From contig FJOG01000026.1 in the NCBI GenBank assembly GCA_900073065.1, positions 245,235-309,234 on the forward strand: a stretch of DNA of 64,000 nucleotides, given 5' to 3'. Origin of the DNA: Phialocephala subalpina (taxonomy: Eukaryota > Ascomycota > Leotiomycetes > Helotiales > Mollisiaceae). Positions within the stretch are counted from its first letter, which is position 1. The number at the start of each line of letters is the position of its first letter. Both the position numbers and the translations under genes were made by a program. Below are positions 29,879 to 42,711 of the stretch, piece after piece. Below the pieces are notes generated by a model. The model was not told where the DNA came from and ran no database searches. It saw only the letters and a list, made by a program, of their open reading frames with translations.

Positions 29879-31888
29879 TCAAACCCTCCGATCCTCCTTT
29901 ATAATATCTGCCCCCCTCTCCGCAACCGCATAAACAACACTCGTAATATTCCCCCTAACATGCAACGGCACCACACTTGCATCAACAACCCTCACTCCCC
30001 TCGTTCCATAAACCCTCAATCTAGAATCCACCACTCCCCCAATCTCCCTCGGTAACATACTACACGTACCAACAGGATGAAAACTAGTAATCATACTCTC
30101 CCTCACTATTTCCCTGGCTCTTTCCTCACTCAACCTCCCTTCCACATTAAACGCTGGCTGGATCTTCTTCCCATCTCCAACTTCGTTATCTTTCAACAAA
30201 TCAGCTAACGGATAAGTCTTCGCGATGGTTTGAGTAAATAGGAGGCCCAGGGTCAAGAGTTCGAGATCGATGGGGTGGGAAAGGTAACGCGGGTCGATGA
30301 GGGGAGGGACGAAGGGGTCGGAGGACTGGATGTGAATTGAGCCTCGAGAGAATGCGTGTGTGAGTGCTGTTACGATACTAGCGTAGCCGCCGGCGTCGTT
30401 GTGGTTGAAGAGTTGGGAGACGTCGTTCCAGGCGGAGGGATTTACGCCTGTAGCTCCGAAGTTGTATTGGATGTCTGCTTCGCGGTTGTTGAGGAGGGTT
30501 TCGGCTTGGAGCTGAAGCTGCTTTTGGAGGCCTGGGGTGTTAGGTATGGGGACTGTTTTGAGGAGTTCCTGCAGACGGGATTCGAGAGCGGATAGAGTGA
30601 GGGAATCGTGAGATAGAAACGCAGTTCCCGTCACGCCTGTAGTGAGTGGCCCAGCGCCTTTGGTAGCCCATTCGTTGACAGCCCAGCCTAGGACACCGGG
30701 TTGCTTGATCATTTCTGCTGTTGGTATGCCATCCTGTACCTCGTAGGCAAAGCCAAGGAGTGGGTGATCCTACTTGAATATCAGCAGAGTGTTAGTGGAA
30801 CCTGAAAATGGTGTGTACCTGCAAATTCTCCCCAACATTAGGATTATCCACTACAGACTTAATCCCAAGCTTCTCCAACCTCTCCCTATCACCAACACCA
30901 GAAAGTTCCAGAATCTGCGGACTCTGCACCGCACCAGCAGCCAAGATGATCTCGGCCTTCTCCTTCACTCTCACGAAGCGCCCCTTCCCCTCAGCCACAT
31001 ACCTCACACCCGTAGCGATTGGTACCTCTCCAGAAGTATCAAACTCAATCTTCTTTACAAAAGCTCCAGTCAAAACAGTCAAGTTCTCCCTCCCCGCATT
31101 CGGCGCATAGATCACTAAACCAGCATGGCTCCTCTTCGCTTGTTTATCCATATACTTTGGTAGACTATATCCGCCTAGTGTATTTCCATCTCTCGGATCA
31201 CTCTCAGGTCCAAGTCCCAATATCTTGAATGTACGGCCCCAAGCTTTATCCAAATCTCCTGGAGATTCGGAGAAACTCGTTTGAACAGGACCCGATGTAC
31301 CATGTAACTTCGTGTCCATGATAGAGGTGCCCAAAGCTTTGGCTGTAGCTTCACTCGGAGGATTGAACGTCTCTGCTTTGTGGTAGTAAGGTTGAAGAGC
31401 GTCAAAATTCCAGCCTGGGTTGCTAAGTTTCTCCCAATTGTCTATGTCGGCACGACTGGCATGCGAGACCATCATAAAGTTGATTGCTGAGGAGCCGCCG
31501 AGGAGTTTGCCTCGTGGCCAGGCGAGGGTACGGTCGTTGAGGCCGGGTTGAGGGGTTGTTTTGAAATTCCAGTCATATTTGTCGCTGAGTCCACGGTCAT
31601 TACCAGGCAATGGAGCTGATGCATGAAATACTTACTCGCCATACAAAGTATTCATCAGACCAGGTATGTTGATTTGTGGATCCTGTGATGATCTTTTCAG
31701 CAAAGTCTTTCTAGCTTGACAGGCTGACTGACATCAAGTCTCTTCTCCCCTGCTTCTAGAACTGCAACTTGTACAGCAGGGTCCTCTGTCAAACGTGCAG
31801 CGATCGTGAGCCCCGCAGTCCCACCACCAATGATAACATAATCGAAGACTTTCGAATCCGCTTCGTCGTACTGAGTGGTGGAAGTCAT
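29879..31888 (-). CDS. GMC-family FAD oxidoreductase
   Basis: The predicted protein is 619 residues. Exons: 31888-31733, 31682-31636, 31584-30819, 30769-29879. The N-terminal dinucleotide-binding motif is [17 protein letters not shown] (G-x-G-x2-G). [16 protein letters not shown] is GMC signature 1, and [17 protein letters not shown] is signature 2. The C-terminal active site has [10 protein letters not shown] (catalytic His) and [20 protein letters not shown] (Asn/His partner). There is no obvious signal peptide, so it may be intracellular. The class covers glucose, alcohol and choline oxidases and dehydrogenases; the substrate is unknown. It is convergent with the truncated LOG gene. The first donor is GTCAGT and all others are typical. 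Confidence 0.88.
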
Positions 31889-32598
31889 TGTTTGTGCGGA
31901 GAGATGAAACGTAAAATCAAATGATGGTAGGAAATGGAAGCCCGAGAAGAATATGAAGATGCTGGATGAAAGTTTTATACCAAATCACTCAATGTCAAGA
32001 AGCAGGCAGGCGGAATCTGAAGCGAACCTGAGGACATCGTTGAACGGGCGTGACTGTACTTTCCTCCCATTGCCGAACCAAAAATAACCGTTCCTCAACA
32101 CCACTTGCCAAATAAAGGAAGCTCGAGACAATTCGTGGCGGGTAAGCAATGGATCGTGAGGACGTGTTTGGTTATTCATCTCACATCCCCGAAGTGGAAA
32201 TATTCGGCCCTGGCCGGGTTGCTGCTTACTTGTAGCCGTTGTGCGCAACCGAGTTCCACTCCTTCCGCCAAGGATATACAAGAGCGTATATCCGGCCTCT
32301 AGGGGCGACTCATTCTTCGTACGTTTTACGAAGAATGAACGTTATCGATATCTCCAAGGAGGTAATGTGTCGGTCAGCTCGGTCTTGGTGTCAAAATTCT
32401 GTTGAAGCGGGCCGAAGTGGTGGCGCTGAGTGGCTTCGCTGTGGATGTGATAGATCATGTCTCCGAAAATGAACGTAACCTCCGTCAGATATCAAACCAC
32501 TTTCATGGTATTTGAAAAAGCAATGCCAATGTAGCAATATGCATGAGGAGTTTCTCCGCGGCAAGTTGATCGAAGATCACTCAAGACACTATAACGCC
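31889..32598. other. Intergenic
   Basis: Promoter region of the GMC gene and 3' flank of the deaminase-like gene; no further gene recognised. Confidence 0.5.
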
Positions 32599-34339
32599 TC
32601 ATTGGACTCTATTATTGGTCCATTGAATTTCAATTCGCAGCTCGTGACGATTATTGTCATGAACACAGAACGTCAACATCCGCTCATCTTTTTCGTCCCT
32701 CACGGCCACATCTGAGTCTGATGCAAGGTCTCTAGTATTGATCCTTGAGACGTCTGTCTGTACATCAACATGCTCTGAGACTTGGAGTTGACCGAACTTG
32801 ACGTCCTCCAGGTCAAAGATGTATGAAATATTGTGAACAAGAAGTGTACATAACTTGGTGGCCCTTCTGATGTTGATAGATAAAGGCAGGCTGTCTAGGT
32901 AGTATACGGAGGCGAGTGACAACCCACTGCTTGTGACGGTACTCAGAGTGAGAGTTGAGCTTGAGGCTTTGGGTGTCGTAATTTCCTTCAAGCTAGGAAG
33001 CTTCGCCTGAGAGACAATACTGGTCGTGGTAGGTGAAGCGATAGCTCCTTCCGGTAGGATAAGCATATGAGCCAGGCTCTCCGGAGAATTTGTATAGATG
33101 CGTCTCGGTTCTTGAAGCAGACGCACCAATTCGTCATTCATCGCGCCCAATATTTCTTCGAATCTGGCTCGTTGTTGTGGACTCATCCAAAGTGGCATCG
33201 GAACCGTCCACCGCTCATGCAAATGCATATGTGAATGCGAAATATGATATCGTCCATGGTTTGCAATGAAGCGGTCGCATAAGAAGCAAGCGGATTTGCT
33301 AGATCCAATGCAACGAGGAAGATGGTCTGTTGGATGTTGTTCATAGTATAAAATAAGCTGCACTTCTCCATGAACAGGGCATCGTACCCTTGATCCCGGC
33401 GGTATGCTGGTTGGTGGTGCGGTGCAAGCTTCGAGACGGATGTCGCTGAAGACAGCTCTAGACTTACTCCGACGACTGAATCGCATAAGGTCTTTGCAAA
33501 TGTCGAAATGTCTGCTTATCTTGTCGATATCGAGAACAATTCTGTTTTGATAGATGTCGCTGGTAGCTCCAAGATTTTGCAGTTGTGTCTCCAGCGACCT
33601 CGAGCCGTTGAGGTGTGAAAGCTCCCAACTCTGGATAACAGCAACTCTCAAGGCCTCCATCAGCTCGTCGGGTGTAGCGTTCTCGGTATCGATCAGTGAC
33701 TGTCTGAGCAGCAGAAGATGACCCCGTAGTGGTTCAACTCCTGTGTTGAGCTCCAGGACTGAAATGTTCTCCAGCAGCCCATCAATTCTCTTGTGTAGAG
33801 GAGTGCCGTTGGCCCTTTTCGATGGTGGCCATATGTCTCCCGTGGAATGTTTGGATCGAAGTCGGACAAGCAGACGGTCCTTACTCAGAGTCAGAATCTG
33901 GGTTAAAAGTCTCGCTTGATATCGCTCGCTATCTTTGCCTGCATTTCTCTCAGCTCAAGGTACGAAGGAAGGAAGTTCGGTACTGACCGGCGCGAGCATA
34001 ATCTGCCGTAATGTTTAAGAGATTCCTCAATTCTTTGACCGTCGGTAGTGAGGGCGTTTTGTTCGATGCGAGCCTGACGACCAGAGAAGGAGGATTGAAT
34101 GATTGCTCTAGCATAACCGCAGAAACGCAATTCGGTGACACCTTAGAATGAGCTAGGACCGCAATTCCATCCGCTAGATGCTGCTCTTCCTCGTGCAGCA
34201 GCACATAATCCTCTGTACTTAGATATTGGCGTCCTCGATAATTAACTGGTGCCGAAGGCTCCTGGGTTTTCTGGTACAGTTTGACGACGTTGGAATGAAA
34301 CTTGACTCTTATAGCTGAGTCCGGTGTTACTATCGCCAT
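32599..34339 (-). CDS. OTT_1508-like nucleic-acid deaminase superfamily protein
   Basis: The predicted protein is 563 residues. Exons are 34339-33988 and 33938-32599, joined in frame through a 49-nt GTCAGT...CAG intron. The N-terminal half (VKLYQKTQEPSAPVNYRGRQYL, VVRLASNKTPSLPTVKELRNLL) is the helical fungal extension. The deaminase core shows CPVHGEVQLILYYEQ (HxE metal/proton-shuttle motif) and GSSKSACFLCDRFI (SxxCxxC zinc motif), followed by HISHSHMHLHERWTVP. A Ser/Thr-rich C-terminal region follows. This family was defined by comparative genomics as part of the cytidine-deaminase-like superfamily and is widespread in fungi, often with repeated copies. Its substrate is unknown; toxin-like or defence roles have been proposed but not shown. 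Confidence 0.8.
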
Positions 34340-35433
34340 GGTTGCCAACTGCAGGGCATACAGGGAAGGAGCACATTGGCACTGATTTAGTTAACCAAAA
34401 TCAAAATATGAGGCTGAGTTGAGATTAAAAAACGGAACTCTCCCTCGAAACATCGGAAGCGGACAAGTGCATTGCATATGCAGGACACGCGACACCACAC
34501 AGCATACTGAGAGTTGCTGCACCTCGCGCAGAAGAGACATCTGTGATAGCGGGGTGAGACATGCCTGAAGAAGTTCGAGAAAGGCGATGGAGGCAACAAC
34601 TTTGAGTTAGAGATGTGGTGCTGCCAGAGTATGATCTTCTTTGCTCGAGGGAGGACTTACAAGCACTTTTCAAACGGAGTGAAGGTGTGATCTCCGCTCT
34701 GTTTCCAAAAAGCAACGGTGGAGAAATGATTGCCGATTTAGAAGATGGGGCAGCTGCAGTCGGTGTAAACCTACCTTTTTTAATATCCGCTTCCACTTTC
34801 CTAGAGCTGCAAATGTTGACAACGTTCTCAAGACGTCACAGAGCACAGAGCAAGAGCTCCCTCGAGGACAAAATAATAGTTCACTCGTTCATGGTATTAC
34901 ATTGAATCCACCTGATCCCTTGATTCCAACCTCAAACACCATACCATTCCACCTCCAAAGTACAATATCATATCCATACATGCAACCGTAGAAGATGGGG
35001 CAGCTGCAGTCGGTGTAAACCTACCTTTTTTAATATCCGCTTCCACTTTCCTAGAGCTGCAAATGTTGACAACGTTCTCAAGACGTCACAGAGCACAGAG
35101 CAAGAGCTCCCTCGAGGACAAAATAATAGTTCACTCGTTCATGGTATTACATTGAATCCACCTGATCCCTTGATTCCAACCTCAAACACCATACCATTCC
35201 ACCTCCAAAGTACAATATCATATCCATACATGCAACCGGTCATGTACGCCAACCCGTCCAAGCAACGCAACTCCGCTAGAAAATCACCGCGCATTGCAAG
35301 AGAGAATCCATCCCAGCCATCAGTTGATCGTTAAAGATCTACCGAGAGTGATTAAACAGTATAGCAAGAAGACTGATAGCATGCTGTAGTGTAAACAGCC
35401 ACCAGGAAGGGTGAAATTTCAGGATAGCAATGT
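34340..35433. other. Intergenic with duplicated segment and a doubtful minus-strand frame
   Basis: Between the deaminase-like gene and the RasGAP 3' end. A minus-strand frame, 34796-34425 (123 codons), contains donor-like GTAAGTCCTCCC and acceptor-like CTCACAG sequences and a Cys-rich alternative frame, so a small spliced gene is possible but cannot be modelled. The 250-bp tandem duplication at 34739-35238 lies here. Confidence 0.4.
34739..35238 (+). repeat. Perfect 250-bp tandem duplication (second instance)
   Basis: 34739-34988 and 34989-35238 look identical base for base. Each unit starts TAGAAGATGGGGCAGCTGC and ends ACATGCAACCG. It overlaps no confident gene. It shares only its unit length, not its sequence, with the duplication at 15038-15537. 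Confidence 0.95.
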
Positions 35434-37979
35434 CTACCACCCCTTTTTCCTGGCGAATCGTTTGTTGAGCAGAGCCAAAACTTTTGGTACGTTGAATTGT
35501 ACATATTCCAAATCGAGATCCTCCTGGTTGTCCTTCTGCATTTCGAGAAGATCATCCAGCTTGAGATCGAGTTCTAAGAGACCACGATTGCGCCCTGAAT
35601 ATGGTATTAGCATTGATTTCTGAGATTCGAGGGGAAAATGACATACCTTTATAATGGAGTGAGATGACAAAAGTCCCCGGCAAAGGACTCGTGAAGTTGA
35701 AGTAGATGTTGGCTCTTCGGTTGTCTGGCACGTTACTTTTCTGGATGACGCCCTCCTTCTCCAATGCCTGATGCGTGAATTTGTATGGCCCAAGAACTTG
35801 GTGTTTTTGCTGTTTCCTCCTTGTGCCTTCACTTTGGCTGCGTACGTTGTGCAAATAGCTTTTGTACGTCTCGAGTTGTCCCACAAGATATGTGTTGTGG
35901 TCACGAATGGTCTTGAAAACCTCCTCAAGTTTCTGGGTCTCGACGACCACACCATCCTTGAGTGAACCAAGATGCTGCAATTCTTGTTCCACTTCATCTC
36001 GGAGGAGACTGAATTGATCGGACTTGTCAATGACCTGAAGTTCCTGCAGTTGGCTCAGAAGTTCCATCGCCCTAATACCTTTTCGAACCATGACCGCATC
36101 GTTGCGAGATGTTGCTGCAGCATCGGCGACTCGTTCTAGTCGGAGTGGCCTTCGTGCCACGGCACTATTTGTTGGGATCGAGCGCATGATTTGCACGAAA
36201 GTCGACTTCGCTTCCATGAAGTAGACCTCTTCCTGGGTGATATCGAGTGCTGCCGTAAGATCGTCAATCGCGGTCTCCCATTTACTGAACAAGGGAAGAT
36301 TGATGGCCCTGTTCTCTTTTCGCGGTAGTTGTGCAGGAGCTTGTCCAAGGTCATTCAAAATCACAGCCAGATGGGAGTTCTCGTCCTTGTTCAGCTCACT
36401 GCTGTGCTTCTCTAGCAACGCATGAGTCGCGTAGACCTCGTTCAGGGTGATCGACAATTCCAAATCCTTCTTAGACAACGCCACATAATTGTCCATCTCC
36501 AAACTCTCGTAAAAGTCCTGCACTTCGCAGAGGTCGAGCATGAACTTATTCACCCGTTCTTTGTTTGATTGAACGAAAGGTTGGAGCTTTGCCATGTATG
36601 GTTCTTTGGCATATGATGGCTTGTTGGCAAGATTCTGAAGCATCTTGGCAATCAAGGTCAATGTCCGTCTAGGTTTCTCCGCAGGTGTCCCTTCGATGAG
36701 CATGTACGATTTCGGCGTAACGATGGCAGGGTTGATGAATCGCAGGAAGAAGAATCCACCGATAAGTGTGCAAATGACTTGATCATTGGCATCAGGGTAC
36801 TTTCGCTTCGTCAAACTTCGAATTTGCTTGCAGATCCACCTAATTCCGTATGGAGTCTCCTCAAGGCCGTCGATGATCGTTGTCAGGAACCCATTCGCAA
36901 TCTCCATCAGCATCGTCAATCTTGGCTCGATTATTGCCTGGACCTGTAGATTCTCTGCAGCTTCCTCAGCAGTCACGCCCTTCGGCAATGATGTTGGCAG
37001 GCTGCCAGTGTCTTCTTCGATCTGCTCAATCATTCGCTCGTAGACCTTCAAGGGGTTGATCTCTAAATCAAGATCTCGTAACTCAATCAACCCATTGATT
37101 CTATCCGCCAGCACAGTCTTGAGATAACTCTGTCCGGGACCTCTTCGCGTATAGGTGGTCATCATTCGGGAGACAGGGGTGTTGGCTCGAAGGAGAGACG
37201 AATATTCGGGGGTATTATCGAATTGATATGTTAGAACGGACTAGAATAACTGCTATCAGCATAAAGTCCATTCATTGAATGAAAGTCGTGTTCGTACCTG
37301 AAACATGGTAAGTAATAGATGCTCTTCACGGCTCTCATATTGGTTTCCATAGATTGTGAACATGACGGTTTGAAGAAGGGAGTCTATCTCGGCCATGGTG
37401 ACAAGGCGGCAGAGATGGGCGATATGTCGAGGTTCGGATTGAAGGAGGAAAAGAAGGTTGCCATATTTCTGTGTTTTCTCGTCGTTTGGAAAGAAACCTT
37501 CCTGCAGATCTGATGCATCTTCGAGATGACTGGCGACTTCATTTTGCTATCGAATGTTAGCCAGCCTCTTGTGTCTGACTCAACCTCCTCACTTCTTCTA
37601 ATGCCATCCGGTTCTGAATCAACAAAGCAATCCGCGAGTCGAGATATCTGACGTCCTTCTCTAAAACGAAATTCTTCTTTGATTGGGAGGAGATCTTTGA
37701 CTTGAGATCGCGCAGTATTTTCTGGGCTGAAAGACGTTAGCAGCATATCCTGAATCGTCCAATCCCGTCGCAGATACCTTTTGCAAGATCATCTTCAATC
37801 TCCAAATCCTTCTCATTCGCGGACATAGACAGATATAGTGTGGTCATGGAATATCGCTTCGATTGACGGACCGACCTGCCTCCATCATGGGACGACATAG
37901 TGTTCTGGCGCGACACCGGCTGGAAGGAGGAAGAGGACGCCGTTGACGCCCTCGAGGGGGTCTGCAGCATGACACTCAT
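35434..37979 (-). CDS. Ras GTPase-activating protein (Gap1/IQGAP-type RasGAP with C-terminal RGC domain)
   Basis: The predicted protein is 779 residues. Exons: 37979-37778, 37726-37593, 37546-37298, 37240-35647, 35594-35434. A Ser-rich N-terminus is followed by a coiled-coil ([21 protein letters not shown]). The RasGAP domain starts in exon 3. The arginine-finger region is [13 protein letters not shown] at the start of exon 4. [19 protein letters not shown] carries the invariant FLR...PA. The C-terminal RGC-like region has [32 protein letters not shown] and a [21 protein letters not shown] block. It should switch off Ras at the membrane; in related ascomycetes this family controls polarity and conidiation. 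The size matches fission-yeast Gap1. Confidence 0.9.
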
Positions 37980-40919
37980 TGTTGTGATTGTCGAGCGCGA
38001 GGTTGTGGTATGAATCGAAAATTATTTCGAAGTTTCAGAGGTGATCGGACGTCGTCGCCAGTTCCGCGGTAACGGATTGTTCAGGAACAAAGAAATGAAG
38101 GTCTGCCAACGGTCACCGGGAGCGCTAATGATTCGTGATTATCGGTAATTGGGATGATGGAAGGTTGTTTCGGGCGCTTCGGTGCGCCAAAGAGGACGAG
38201 GTTGAAATTATCGTGTGATCGTATGGGTAGGGGAATTCGAGGCTTTTGATGGACGAATGCGTCTCTCGATGTCGACCAGCGAACTTCGATAGGAAACAGG
38301 GACGAGGACGGCAGACAGCCTGCTCCCTCAGCCCGAGTCTCGACGACTCGGTGGATGAAAAGTCTGTGGCGTCGGCAGTTGGTGAGTGTCTTGTCGTCGC
38401 AAATGGCCCTGAGAGTAGTCGTTGTTTCTGGGCCGCAATTTGTCCAACGGAGTCAGATTACTCAGTCCTGTCTCATCAAGTGGTGGAGCGCCAGCTGTGT
38501 CCTCGAAGCTCACGGTTCGGATGATTTGCGCAAAAGGAACGTCGGGCACACAATGGATGCTGTTGATGGAAGAGGGTGGTGAGTGATTCAAGAGGTCCAG
38601 TGCGATTGAGAATGATGAGGGGAGAAAATAGAGGCAGGCTTGACCAACGAGGCTTGGCAGGAGGACACTTCGAAACGCAGGACCACCAAGGACTTGCACA
38701 GGGATAACGACCAAGTACACGACCACCACAACGAGTTTGTGTGTGTGTGTGGAGGGAACTGATTGCAGATCAAGTACCATAAGTTGCAGCAGGTTTTGTT
38801 GAAATTCGAGGGGTTTTCTTTGCTTGAGTATTTTAATAGGTCCAGTAGCTCTGATGGCTGTCTTTCCCGCTACGATTCAGCTAATATCTTGATACCTACC
38901 TCATCGAGCACAACGCTACACCTCCGCATCTACCGTCTGTAGTCCCATATCAGAGTAGCTTCTGCGTTCCTCGTCGTGTGTTACCAGAAGAGGCATCATG
39001 GCACCCGTTCGATTTCCACGACGAAGTACTGTTGATCTGTCCTACTGGCACCGTCGCGGGTCCTCTCGTGATGATGACCTCAACATCAGCATGTCCAGGT
39101 GCTCAGGGGGGCCCTCGAATCTGAAGATACGAAGATCTCAGGGACCGCACGGCCTTTGTTCCTGAAGCACGTGGTCGAAAATAGACATCTCAGTTTTACC
39201 TTTCCGCCATCCTACCTACCGACGGCGCAGCAGACGAGACGAAGAAACATCGTCTAACTTCAGATCGTTTCTTGTCTCAGGTCGGAGTGCGACCACAGAT
39301 AAAATTTCACCTCTCTCTCGTTCGCTGCCCCTATCCCAAGCCTATAGAGGCTTGTACAGTACAGTACCTGGCGAAGTCTACTCGTACCACGCCGGTTCAT
39401 ACTTCGTATATCGACGAACTCTGTAGCAGTGTAGACAAGCGATGAGGATGTATCAAACTGCCGCTATCTATCCTAGCTATCGAAAGACCCCTCTCTTTCT
39501 AGGGTTTCCCCCTCTATCAATTTGAGGCCTCTAGCTCGGATCCTGGACGAGCTGTCCGCATTCAGCGGCATCTCTCGGCCTCTGGACGCTACCGAAATTC
39601 ATTGTTCCTGAAAGAGTTGCCGGTGTACCTGAACTGGGAGACATTCAGGGGTCCGATCGTGCCCCTGAAATTGCCACCGGGTGAGAATCAGCCCGTACTT
39701 CGTAATGGTTGCCGAGGACCAGCGACCAGCGTTGATGATTCCGGGTTCTGCAGGTGTCCAAGTCCATGATTTGAGAACGCCACAAACGTATGCACAGGAT
39801 CATATCGAGAAACACCAAAGCATGCAAGCCGTCGAAGAAGGCAAAGAGGCGTTCCACATTTGCTCTTTCTTGGCGTCCAGTCGATGTGGAGGACCTCGTT
39901 TATCAGCAGCAGGTGATCTGAGCGTTTCTCGCCTTCGGCCTGCGGATGAAAGGGGGGCACACCAGGAGGTCCAAGATTCCAAGAGCCACCCAAACATCCA
40001 CGCGCGACGCAACCCTCTCGAGATTTACACGGGAAACGGCCGCTATCAGCAAAAGCACGGCCGACGAATGTTCATTAACAGGCGGAAACGGGGATGACAT
40101 GATGATCATGTGCGCATGCAGTCAAGGGATGACGAGATTGTCGTGATGTTCCAACGCCACTCTCCCCACCACAGTACAACCTCCTACTGTGGAGTACGAC
40201 TATCGAATTCTTCATTACGGTAATATCACCGTCTTATCAGCCTGAAATGGAGACTCCACTAGGGCGTGCATCAGTTGGATTCGGGTACGATTTCAGTTTT
40301 TTCTTCAGACGACTCAGCTTGAAACACACAAAAAGACCCTTTTTTTCTTCTTCTAAACTCTGATCGAGTAGGACAAACCTTTAGTCGCTCCCGCTGCCGC
40401 AAAGCAGTCCTAATCGCTGATCGGCGCCGTGCTTCTGCAGATAACCATTCCCCATATGCGAGATAGCCGCCAACGCAGCTCGAAACGCGCGATAAACTTA
40501 CTCCATCTCTTGCTTAGCTTGAGCGGGATTGTGGGGCCGCTCCCGCATATCTTTCATCGCGGAGGTATTTGAAACTAAACATTTGGAGGTCTCACATCGG
40601 TAAGATTGCCCATTTGTGGGAAAGACAACATCTCATATTTGTTCGGATTTCCGGAATTTGGAATTCGCAGTTGGCATGTGTGCTAAATTAAGTACATATC
40701 TGAGCGTTGACGTTTCTTGACAGCGGACAAATTGTTCCAGTCTGTGCCACGCGTCTTGATAGCTGCAAGATTGTAACTCTACGTGCGTTATGTCCCGTCC
40801 GTACTTGCCGACCTTGATATCAGAGTCGAGGGATATCTTCCACGTCATGGCCACGAGTGCTGTCCATGTTAGGATTTCTTCTCAACAACTGCTTCAGAGA
40901 ACGAGCCATGCTCCTGTCT
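37980..40919. other. Long region with no recognised gene
   Basis: Nearly 3 kb upstream of the RasGAP. The first kilobase probably holds its promoter and leader; there is a (GT)6 run near 38740 and a minus-strand open frame, 38780-38328, without coding character. The stretch 38900-40500 has stops in all frames at short intervals, apart from a plus-strand frame at 39681-40097 that has no domain. No repeat structure or RNA gene was identified. Confidence 0.45.
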
Positions 40920-42079
40920 TCACAACTCAATCCCACAATCCCCCCAGCTTTCCCCCCCTGGTCTTGATTCCGGCAGTGCTTCCCACCAAGCCGGAACTTT
41001 CTTTCTCTTCAACTTCCGACCGTACCATTTCAGTACTACCGCGGGTACCTGAGACTCTCCCCAGAAACTTCGCAACATAGTTTTCATCGCCCACCATGAT
41101 CCTTTCTGCGACAATTGATATACATACTCGTCGGGCTCGACATCTATTACCCACATAGCATAGTAATCGTTTCTGCAGAACTTGCCATCAAGTCGTCTTC
41201 TGCCTTCTCTTACAGTATAAGCCTGAAGGCCAGTGACTGTCAAGATGGGGACTTTCTTCTGCGCACAGCAACCTTCACAGTACTCTTCTAGACTCCCTTC
41301 GCGGCGCCTGCTCGGGAAGTGACATATGCACCCCCCAGACAAGCAGTAAGAGCACACAGACTGCCGGCCACCGATGATCTTCAACCCTATCTCTGTGCCA
41401 GTGTCCCTCTCCAGTACGGCAAATCTGGCCAATTCCCTGCAAGTCGACTACGACGATTCGACTGCCGACGTATGGCAAAGAGCTATTGCTTGTCTTGTCG
41501 AGGTTGTTGTTGAGCCTTTCGAGCAGTTTCTGGTAGCCTTTCCAGCAAATCCTATCTTCAGTCTCAATCATGTTTTCTTTAAATCCATGAACAGTACTAT
41601 CCCACACAAAGTCTTCGCGTGGGTGGAAAGCCATACAGTACCAGCAAGAAAGTCTCTTTGCTTTACTCACGTCAAGGTCTCTCTCAAATCTATATCACAT
41701 TAGTCTCTTCCCAATTGACCTTAGCAACAGGCTCGACAAGCACCAAGTCCACACCCCTAAACAACAATACAAAGATAAATACTCACCTCCTCCAAATCTC
41801 CAAAAAATCACACTTCATAAATCTCTGCGGGATAACCTCCAGGTACGCCCGTTCAGGCTCCTTCACCCACTGATATTTTCCCACTCGCTTCTTCCACTCT
41901 TCCCGCTCCCTCCAACCACCCAAAGCAACACAGCTCATTCTCCGCATATCCACCCTCCCCTCCCCCTCATCATCAAACTTGAATCTCACAACTTCATACC
42001 TCAACCTCCTATTCACAGCCCTCAAGCACAGCAAATCAACCTGACCCAAATACCCCCCAACCTCCTCCAAAATACTCAT
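40920..42079 (-). CDS. F-box-like protein with Cys-rich tail, probable frameshift
   Basis: Exon 1 (42079-41787) encodes an F-box-like N-terminus (MSILEEVGGYLGQVDLLCLRAVNRRLR). LP codons lie just upstream of the ATG, but no earlier ATG is available before a stop. A GTGAGT...ATAG intron leads to exon 2 from 41689 (FERDLDVSKAKRLSCWYCMAFHPRED). The exon-2 frame then runs to about 41450. The reading continues convincingly one frame over, from 41447 (CRELARFAVLERDTGTEIG) through a Cys-rich segment (CSYCLSGGCICHF, EYCEGCCAQ) to the stop at 40920. The only GT-AG pair that would bridge the frames is 22 nt, too short for an intron. So a one-base frameshift or sequencing error near 41450 is likely. F-box proteins recruit targets to SCF ubiquitin ligases; the target is unknown. 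Confidence 0.6.
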
Positions 42080-42711
42080 CGGCAAACCCACCCCTCTATA
42101 CAATTCTCCACCACTCTTCCCCTCACCCCCCCTTCTTCCTCTAGCGACTCTATGGCGGGGTTTTGATTGGAATTAATCCATCTTGGGGGGAAGATTTGGG
42201 TTTGGTTGAGCAATGCTTGAACTTGGGTGTGCTGCTGCAATGCAAGCATCGTTGAGGAAGGGAACCAAAAATCTAGACAAAAATCCAGAGTTATATAGGA
42301 GAATGCAGTAACGTTGTGTTACTTATTAGAGTCATTGTTATGACTGTGAACTAGAGAAGTTATCTTTAGTCTAGATTTTACTTTTGTGTTTTAGGTCCTA
42401 GTACCAAGACGATACTCAAGTGGGGTCGGTCGTTGAGCGGGCCGTCCCGAGTTCTGGTGTTCCCTGAATTTTAACAACCCCGCCCGCCTTGTTTTCGTCT
42501 CATAATTTTCTTCCCACGTTCAAGATCATAACAGTGAAAGGACAGTTCCTCGCATCCGATAAATATAAAACGGACGTTTGTATTTGAGACGAGTGCATTC
42601 TATCTACAATCACAGCCCGAGGCTTCTGCTCTAGCAAGATCTCTTTCGTTGTTCATTTATAATCTTAGCCGTCTACCACTTCGTATTTTACTCTCTTCCC
42701 CATGCTCATCC
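42080..42711. other. Intergenic
   Basis: Promoter of the F-box-like gene and 3' flank of the MarR-GNAT gene; no gene recognised. Confidence 0.5.

Noticed and set aside
38328..38780. Minus-strand 150-codon frame upstream of the RasGAP
   Set aside because: No domain and no conservation cue; more likely leader or promoter sequence.
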